In this document: positions 59,877 to 64,000 of the stretch, one piece after another | Position numbering within the stretch: the stretch's first letter is position 1 | Layout of the letters: every line of letters starts with the position of its first letter | Origin: JAVVEW01 sp032251045 | Lineage (GTDB): Bacteria; Pseudomonadota; Gammaproteobacteria; Methylococcales; Methylomonadaceae | DNA length: 64,000 nt | Assembly: GCA_032251045.1 (NCBI GenBank) | Contig: JAVVEW010000006.1 | Span: 3,166-67,165 of the forward strand | Reading direction: 5' to 3' | Translations under genes and position numbers: made by a program | The notes under the pieces: model-generated | The model's database searches: none | What the model saw: only the letters and a program-made list of their open reading frames with translations | Told to the model about the DNA's origin: nothing

Positions 59877-62243
59877 TTATCTACCCACCCGCAGCAAACT
59901 AAAATCATTACCTAATACAAACGCGGTGGCCTGTTGTGGCTCGGTAACGCCTGCCGCCATGCCACGCTGGCGGATAATGTTCATGGAAAAAGGCGGCATG
60001 GATTGCTGGGAGAAATCAACCAGCTCCTGAACACTGACGATTTGATCCGCCGGCTGCATATCGGCGCGTCCCTGCAAGCCGCGAATCACCAGATAGGTAA
60101 ACAAGCCGTGCCCCAGGTCAGCTGACTCCATGGCCACCTGATCAGGACGACTGGCGGCCAGCACCGCCAGCCCCACCGACTTGCTTAAATCACGGCTCAT
60201 GTGACGCTGACTGTTCTCGACTTCGCGAAATGTTTTCAGGCCGGCACCGGAATAACAGGCATCCACCATCATAAAAATGCGCTGCGCCCGACTGTTGACC
60301 AACGCCTGCTTCAGCTCCCGGGACGACAGGCCCAGCGCCGCGTAACCTGCCAGGGTTTCTTGTTGAACGGTTTCTTGCGGCATAAAATACCACTCATCCT
60401 CAATGGCGATACCGTGACCGGCGAAATACAACACCAGCACATCTTCAGGATTGACATCCGCCAGCTGCGCCAACTTGTGCAATATACCTTCTTTACTGGC
60501 CTGCTCGTTGTACAGAGTATGGCGGGCAATTTGTTGATAGGGAATATGCGTTTCATTTTTCAGCGTTTGCTGCACGGCTTGGGCATCGGCATAGGCATAA
60601 TTCAGATTCAACGCCGAATCGCGGTAACGGTCGATACCCACGGTAACGATATGCAAGGTGCTCAAAACCGGCTGACCGTCGAACTGAAAATCTATCGGAT
60701 GAGAGGCTTGTTCAATCGCCTGCTGATTACTGGCAATCGCTTTCAGCTGGTTTGCGCCACGCACCGGCGTGATCGCAAACACAAAGGTTTTAACCAGCAG
60801 CTCATCGACTCGTGCCTCCTCGACCGACATCTGCGCGGCTGCCGGCAACACCTTGCCGTTGTGGTATAAACGGGTTTCAGCAATACCGCCACCCTGGTCG
60901 GCTACGGTCACCTTAACTTTCAACTGCTCCGGCTGATTGCCCGCGCCAAGCACTAACACCTCAACCTTAGGGGGTAATTTGATACCATCGGTGACGGTAT
61001 AGACTTGCTGATTGATAAAGCGTTGGTTCATGATGTAATTGGCCAACAAGCCCGGCTCGTAATGGCTGGGTGAAAAGGCGTCCAGCGGAATTTCCCGGCT
61101 AAAGTCGGTGTCTTGAATCTCCCAGCTGACATTTTTCAAACCCGGCTCGGAGCTGTCGAAACGACCTTGCCCGTCCACCACCGACCAACCTTGCAAAGTG
61201 GAAATAAGCTTGACCTGCTCTTTTTGCAGGTCAATATCGTAAATATGCACCACGCCCTCCCGATCGGCCGCCAGCAAATGCCGCCCCTGATTCAAAAAAC
61301 CCAGCTGCACAATGGGCTGCTGCGACTTCAGACTGGCTTCGACCGCTAAAGTGCGAGCGTTTAATATCTGGATGGTATTACGCTTGGCCAACACGGCGAT
61401 ACGCTGCAATCCCGGTGCCGCGGCGGGCTGTTTGAAATCACTGTCCAGGTCAATTTGGTAAACCAGATTATCGCCGCTGAACTTCAGCAATTCATCATCG
61501 TCGTTGAGTACCAGCAGATTTTCACCATCGGGCCAGAACTGGATAACATCTTCTTTGGATAAGGTATTCAACAAGGCCTGACCGGCAATATCCCAGCGGG
61601 CGACCAGACCATTGGCGCTGGCCAGCAGCAATTGCTTGCCATCGGGCAGGACATGAAGGTAATCGATGCGCTCGCCATAATCGGTCAGCAGCGAACGCTG
61701 CCGCTTAAAATCCGGCAAGCTGTATTCATGCACCGCGCCATCGGCAAACGCCAGCCACACGCTGCTGTGCAGGTCATCGGCCGCCATCGCGGTAACCGGC
61801 GCGTTGAAGCCTGCGCGCTGCAATTGCCCCAGCCGCTCGCCGTTGAGAATGTTATACACATGCAATTCGCCCGTGGTTTGCCAGGACACCAGCCAATCCG
61901 CGCTGGAGAACAACAAAAACTGCTTGAACTGGCCACTGGCAGGCCGCAAAATCGGTCGCTGAATGCCCAGTCGCGTGTTCCAGATGCGCACCGTGCCATC
62001 TTCATGCAGCAACGCGATCAAGCGCTGGTCCGGGCTGATCTGAAGGTTTTGCGCCGCCCCGGCCTGATTTTTGATTTTCAGGCGTGGTACGAACATTCGA
62101 TCCGACAGGACTTTCGCAATGCTACTGCTGGTGGTTCGCGACACCTGACTGCTGATTTGATTACCGATAAACATGCCCCCCGCCCAACTGGCCTGGGATA
62201 ACAACGCGGCGACCACCATGATCCAACCCACTTGTCTGCGCAT
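59877..62243 (-). CDS. Caspase-fold (peptidase C14) protein with WD40-like N-terminus, probably periplasmic
   Basis: A 788-residue protein. A signal peptide (about 1-22, ASWAGG) suggests export. Residues about 60-340 hold degenerate WD40-like beta-propeller repeats (GTVRIWNTRLG, GELHVYNILNG, GVVHIYDIDL); about 430-540 may be an Ig-like linker; about 555-785 is a caspase-like domain with the catalytic dyad His610 (YFAGHG) and Cys663 (VDACYSGA). Arg/Lys-specific prokaryotic metacaspases have this dyad. GAGGAGAAGG precedes the ATG. The target protein is unknown. It is the most upstream gene of the run ending in acylphosphatase, 81 bp before the FKBP. Confidence 0.9.
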   Translation of the reverse strand: MRRQVGWIMVVAALLSQASWAGGMFIGNQISSQVSRTTSSSIAKVLSDRMFVPRLKIKNQAGAAQNLQISPDQRLIALLHEDGTVRIWNTRLGIQRPILRPASGQFKQFLLFSSADWLVSWQTTGELHVYNILNGERLGQLQRAGFNAPVTAMAADDLHSSVWLAFADGAVHEYSLPDFKRQRSLLTDYGERIDYLHVLPDGKQLLLASANGLVARWDIAGQALLNTLSKEDVIQFWPDGENLLVLNDDDELLKFSGDNLVYQIDLDSDFKQPAAAPGLQRIAVLAKRNTIQILNARTLAVEASLKSQQPIVQLGFLNQGRHLLAADREGVVHIYDIDLQKEQVKLISTLQGWSVVDGQGRFDSSEPGLKNVSWEIQDTDFSREIPLDAFSPSHYEPGLLANYIMNQRFINQQVYTVTDGIKLPPKVEVLVLGAGNQPEQLKVKVTVADQGGGIAETRLYHNGKVLPAAAQMSVEEARVDELLVKTFVFAITPVRGANQLKAIASNQQAIEQASHPIDFQFDGQPVLSTLHIVTVGIDRYRDSALNLNYAYADAQAVQQTLKNETHIPYQQIARHTLYNEQASKEGILHKLAQLADVNPEDVLVLYFAGHGIAIEDEWYFMPQETVQQETLAGYAALGLSSRELKQALVNSRAQRIFMMVDACYSGAGLKTFREVENSQRHMSRDLSKSVGLAVLAASRPDQVAMESADLGHGLFTYLVIRGLQGRADMQPADQIVSVQELVDFSQQSMPPFSMNIIRQRGMAAGVTEPQQATAFVLGNDFSLLRVGR

Positions 62244-62467
62244 AACCTTCTCCTCGCCAAAGCACCGAAAAAACCGCACCAACAGGGACGGCCGAAATCA
62301 AACTTCACTCAGTACAGTTTAGTACAGCTGGCACACGTTAACAGCGGTGCTTGCCAGGCCATGGCGACCACGGCAATGGGCCAAATCTGGCCAGGCTCAC
62401 GGCTTAACACTGTATTGAATGCTGTTTTTTTGCTAATGTATCGATGACTTTTACCAGGAGACATGGC

Positions 62468-62614
62468 ATGGGCCCCTATTACCGTGGTACCTCACAAGGT
62501 GTCGGCGCATTGTTCGATTTCATGTACCAACACCCCTTCCTGACCCTGGCCCTGGCTACCTTGGTGGTGAGTGTCGGGTATTACTACTGGCGCAAATCTC
62601 AGGCCCAGCGCTAG
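62468..62614 (+). CDS. Small single-helix membrane protein (48 residues)
   Basis: A short protein starting at ATG 62468, seven bases after AGGAG, and ending with TAG two bases before the folP start. It has a Gly/Tyr-rich N-terminus (MGPYYRGTSQGVGALFDF) and one hydrophobic helix (about 22-40, FLTLALATLVVSVGYYYW) followed by a basic tail. An earlier ATG at 62463 in another frame is too close to the ribosome binding site. I do not recognise a family. The good start signal and tight coupling to folP argue that it is real. Confidence 0.65.
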   Translation: MGPYYRGTSQGVGALFDFMYQHPFLTLALATLVVSVGYYYWRKSQAQR

Positions 62615-62616
62615 TC

Positions 62617-63477
62617 ATGAGTTACTGGCTACGCTGGCAAGGCCCTGTGATCATGGGCATTTTGAATGTCACGCCAGACAGTTTTTCTGACGGCGGCCGT
62701 TACCAGTCGGTCAGCGCCGCGCTGGCCAAGGCGCAAGCCATGGTCGAGGAAGGTGCGGATATTATCGACATTGGCGGCGAATCCACTCGCCCCGGCTCCG
62801 ACCCCACCCCCGCAGACGAACAAATCCGCCGCACAGCACCGGTGATCCGAGCCTTGCGCGAACACTTGCCCGCACACATCGAACTGAGCATCGACACCAC
62901 TTCGGCGCAGGTTGCCGCAGCGGCCCTGGACGCGGGGGCGCGAATCATCAACGATGTCTCCGCCGGCACCGATGACCCTGAACTGATGCCGCTGGCAGCG
63001 GCGCGTCAAAGTCCTTTGGTACTGATGCACCGGCAAGGCACGCCCAAGACCATGCAACAAGCGCCTTATTACCAAGATGTTGTCACCGAGGTCTGCGCCC
63101 ACTTGAAAGCTCAAGCCCAACAAGCGCAACAACAAGGTGTCCGCACTGCCAATATCGCTCTGGACCCAGGCATTGGCTTTGGTAAACGCAAAATCGACAA
63201 CCTCACCTTGATGGCGCAACTGGCAGAACTGACGCAACTGGGCTTTCCTGTGCTGCTGGGCAGCAGTCGCAAGCGTTTCATGGGTTCGGTATTGACCGTT
63301 GACCGGCCTGAGCAGCTGGTCACCGCCACCGCCGTCACCACCGCGCTGGGGGTAATGGCCGGGGTCAAAATTTTCCGGGTACACGATGTCAAGGCTAACC
63401 GTCAGGCGGCAGACTTGAGCTGGGCAATTCAGCAACACCACCAAACTGCCAATACCCCTGAATCAGCTGGCCTTTGA
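62617..63477 (+). CDS. folP: Dihydropteroate synthase
   Basis: FolP joins the pterin from FolK to p-aminobenzoate, the target step of sulfonamides. The 286-residue protein has IMGILNVTPDSFSDGG (residues about 12-27), DIGGESTRPGSDP, ISIDTTSAQVAAAAL, IINDVSAG, LDPGIGFGK and GSSRKRFMG. It is 2 bp after the small membrane protein. Folate genes in the window (folB, folK, folP, thyA) are not clustered together. Confidence 0.96.
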   Translation: MSYWLRWQGPVIMGILNVTPDSFSDGGRYQSVSAALAKAQAMVEEGADIIDIGGESTRPGSDPTPADEQIRRTAPVIRALREHLPAHIELSIDTTSAQVAAAALDAGARIINDVSAGTDDPELMPLAAARQSPLVLMHRQGTPKTMQQAPYYQDVVTEVCAHLKAQAQQAQQQGVRTANIALDPGIGFGKRKIDNLTLMAQLAELTQLGFPVLLGSSRKRFMGSVLTVDRPEQLVTATAVTTALGVMAGVKIFRVHDVKANRQAADLSWAIQQHHQTANTPESAGL

Positions 63478-63568
63478 TGTTACAACAGACCGGATCAAGG
63501 TTGACGCTGCACACGCCATTTTGATGTTATTCGTACCATGACTTTTTAATCCTTAAGGAGACGTTCCG

Positions 63569-63844
63569 ATGTTAGACCCTAAAACCATTGACGATTTGGC
63601 TCACCGCCTGGCCAATGCCCTGCCCCCTGGCGTAAGCGCGATCAAGGACGAAATGGAAAAAAACTTCCGCGCCGTGCTGCAAGGCGCATTCGCCAAGCTG
63701 GATTTGGTTACCCGTGAAGAATTTGAAGTGCAAAAAGCCGTACTGGCCAAAACCCGCACCAAACTGGAAGACCTGGAGCTACGACTGGCACACCTGGAAA
63801 CGCCGTCCGAACACGACGCCCCCGCTTCGGCCGACATCGACTAA
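63569..63844 (+). CDS. ubiK: Ubiquinone biosynthesis accessory factor UbiK (BMFP domain)
   Basis: A 91-residue helical protein of the YqiC/UbiK family, needed for efficient aerobic ubiquinone synthesis. It has MLDPKTIDDLAHRLANALP, KNFRAVLQGAFAKLDLVTREEFEVQ and the C-terminal coiled coil KLEDLELRLAHLE. Followed by the comM/yifB gene as in many gammaproteobacteria. Confidence 0.93.
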   Translation: MLDPKTIDDLAHRLANALPPGVSAIKDEMEKNFRAVLQGAFAKLDLVTREEFEVQKAVLAKTRTKLEDLELRLAHLETPSEHDAPASADID

Positions 63845-63847
63845 GCC

Positions 63848-64000
63848 ATGACCCTGGCGGTCGCCTACAGCCGGGGGCGGGTCGGCGTCAGCGCGCCGCA
63901 GGTCACCGTCGAAGTCCATCTGGCTAACGGCTTGCCATCGCTGAACATCGTCGGCCTGCCGGAAACTGCGGTCAAAGAAAGCCGAGACCGGGTGCGCGGC
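63848..64000 (+). CDS. ComM/YifB family Mg-chelatase-like AAA ATPase, N-terminal fragment (runs off the right edge)
   Basis: The last 51 codons begin MTLAVAYSRGRVGVSAPQVTV and contain LPSLNIVGLPETAVKESRDRVR, the N-terminus of the YifB/ComM family, a hexameric helicase that promotes branch migration during natural transformation. Start is 3 bp after ubiK. The ATPase domain lies outside the window. Confidence 0.92.
   Translation, partial: MTLAVAYSRGRVGVSAPQVTVEVHLANGLPSLNIVGLPETAVKESRDRVRG

Overview
The window reads as a stretch of chromosome from a gammaproteobacterial (type Ia, Methylomonas/Methylobacter/Methylovulum-like) methanotroph. The strongest sign is a complete pmoCAB operon for particulate methane monooxygenase (6600-9557, minus strand) whose PmoB and PmoC keep the canonical copper ligands. 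Other gammaproteobacterial gene orders agree: ribF-ileS-lspA, pyrG-kdsA-eno-ftsB-ispD, divergent radC/coaBC followed by dut, pilT-pilU, and folP. A run of 10 N inside lgt shows this is draft sequence.

Layout. 1-1526: end of proA, nadD and a secreted protein of unknown function. 1597-6163 (minus): ribF, ileS, lspA. 6500-9700 (minus): pmoCAB with a sigma-70-like promoter, a leader with two hairpins and a terminator. 9887-24701: mostly plus-strand housekeeping genes (thyA, lgt and yggS on minus; pilT, pilU, purC, coaBC, dut, folB, folK on plus), interrupted by a small sensory island at 18474-21796. That island holds a lone membrane sensor domain resembling the N-terminal part of long AlgC, a PAS protein, and a CZB-containing chemoreceptor. 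22804-24701 pairs a thioredoxin-reductase-like flavoprotein with an ELM1-family protein. 24812-32034 (minus): two very large signalling proteins (PAS-GAF-PAS-GGDEF-EAL and CheB-CheR-coiled coil-PAS) and a small PAS/zinc-ribbon protein. 32299-38896 (minus): a secreted protein and a tripartite RND efflux operon. 39011-39845: a MITE-like element and a shortened arylsulfotransferase gene.

40092-49248 carries cysK, a minus-strand redox cluster (cytochrome c', cytochrome b561, a thioredoxin-fold protein, a DsbD/ScsB-type reductase, a small membrane protein, a truncated dienelactone hydrolase) and a TonB-dependent receptor. 49368-51575 holds the matching exbD, exbB and tonB. 51871-56772 is the ispD-ftsB-eno-kdsA-pyrG block. 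56861-62243 has acylphosphatase, rlmKL, an FKBP and a WD40-like/caspase-fold protein. 62468-64000 has a 48-residue membrane protein, folP, ubiK and the start of a ComM/YifB gene.

The accessory interest lies in (a) the PAS plus chemoreceptor pair, which looks like a split CetB/CetA-type energy taxis system with a zinc-binding output end; (b) the pmoC leader, which places a terminator-like hairpin between promoter and ribosome binding site; (c) a family of REP-like hairpins at 41.6, 43.1, 46.3 and 53 kb, two of which sit at visible rearrangements; and (d) the periplasmic-looking caspase homologue. I saw no rRNA, tRNA, CRISPR array, prophage or intact transposase.
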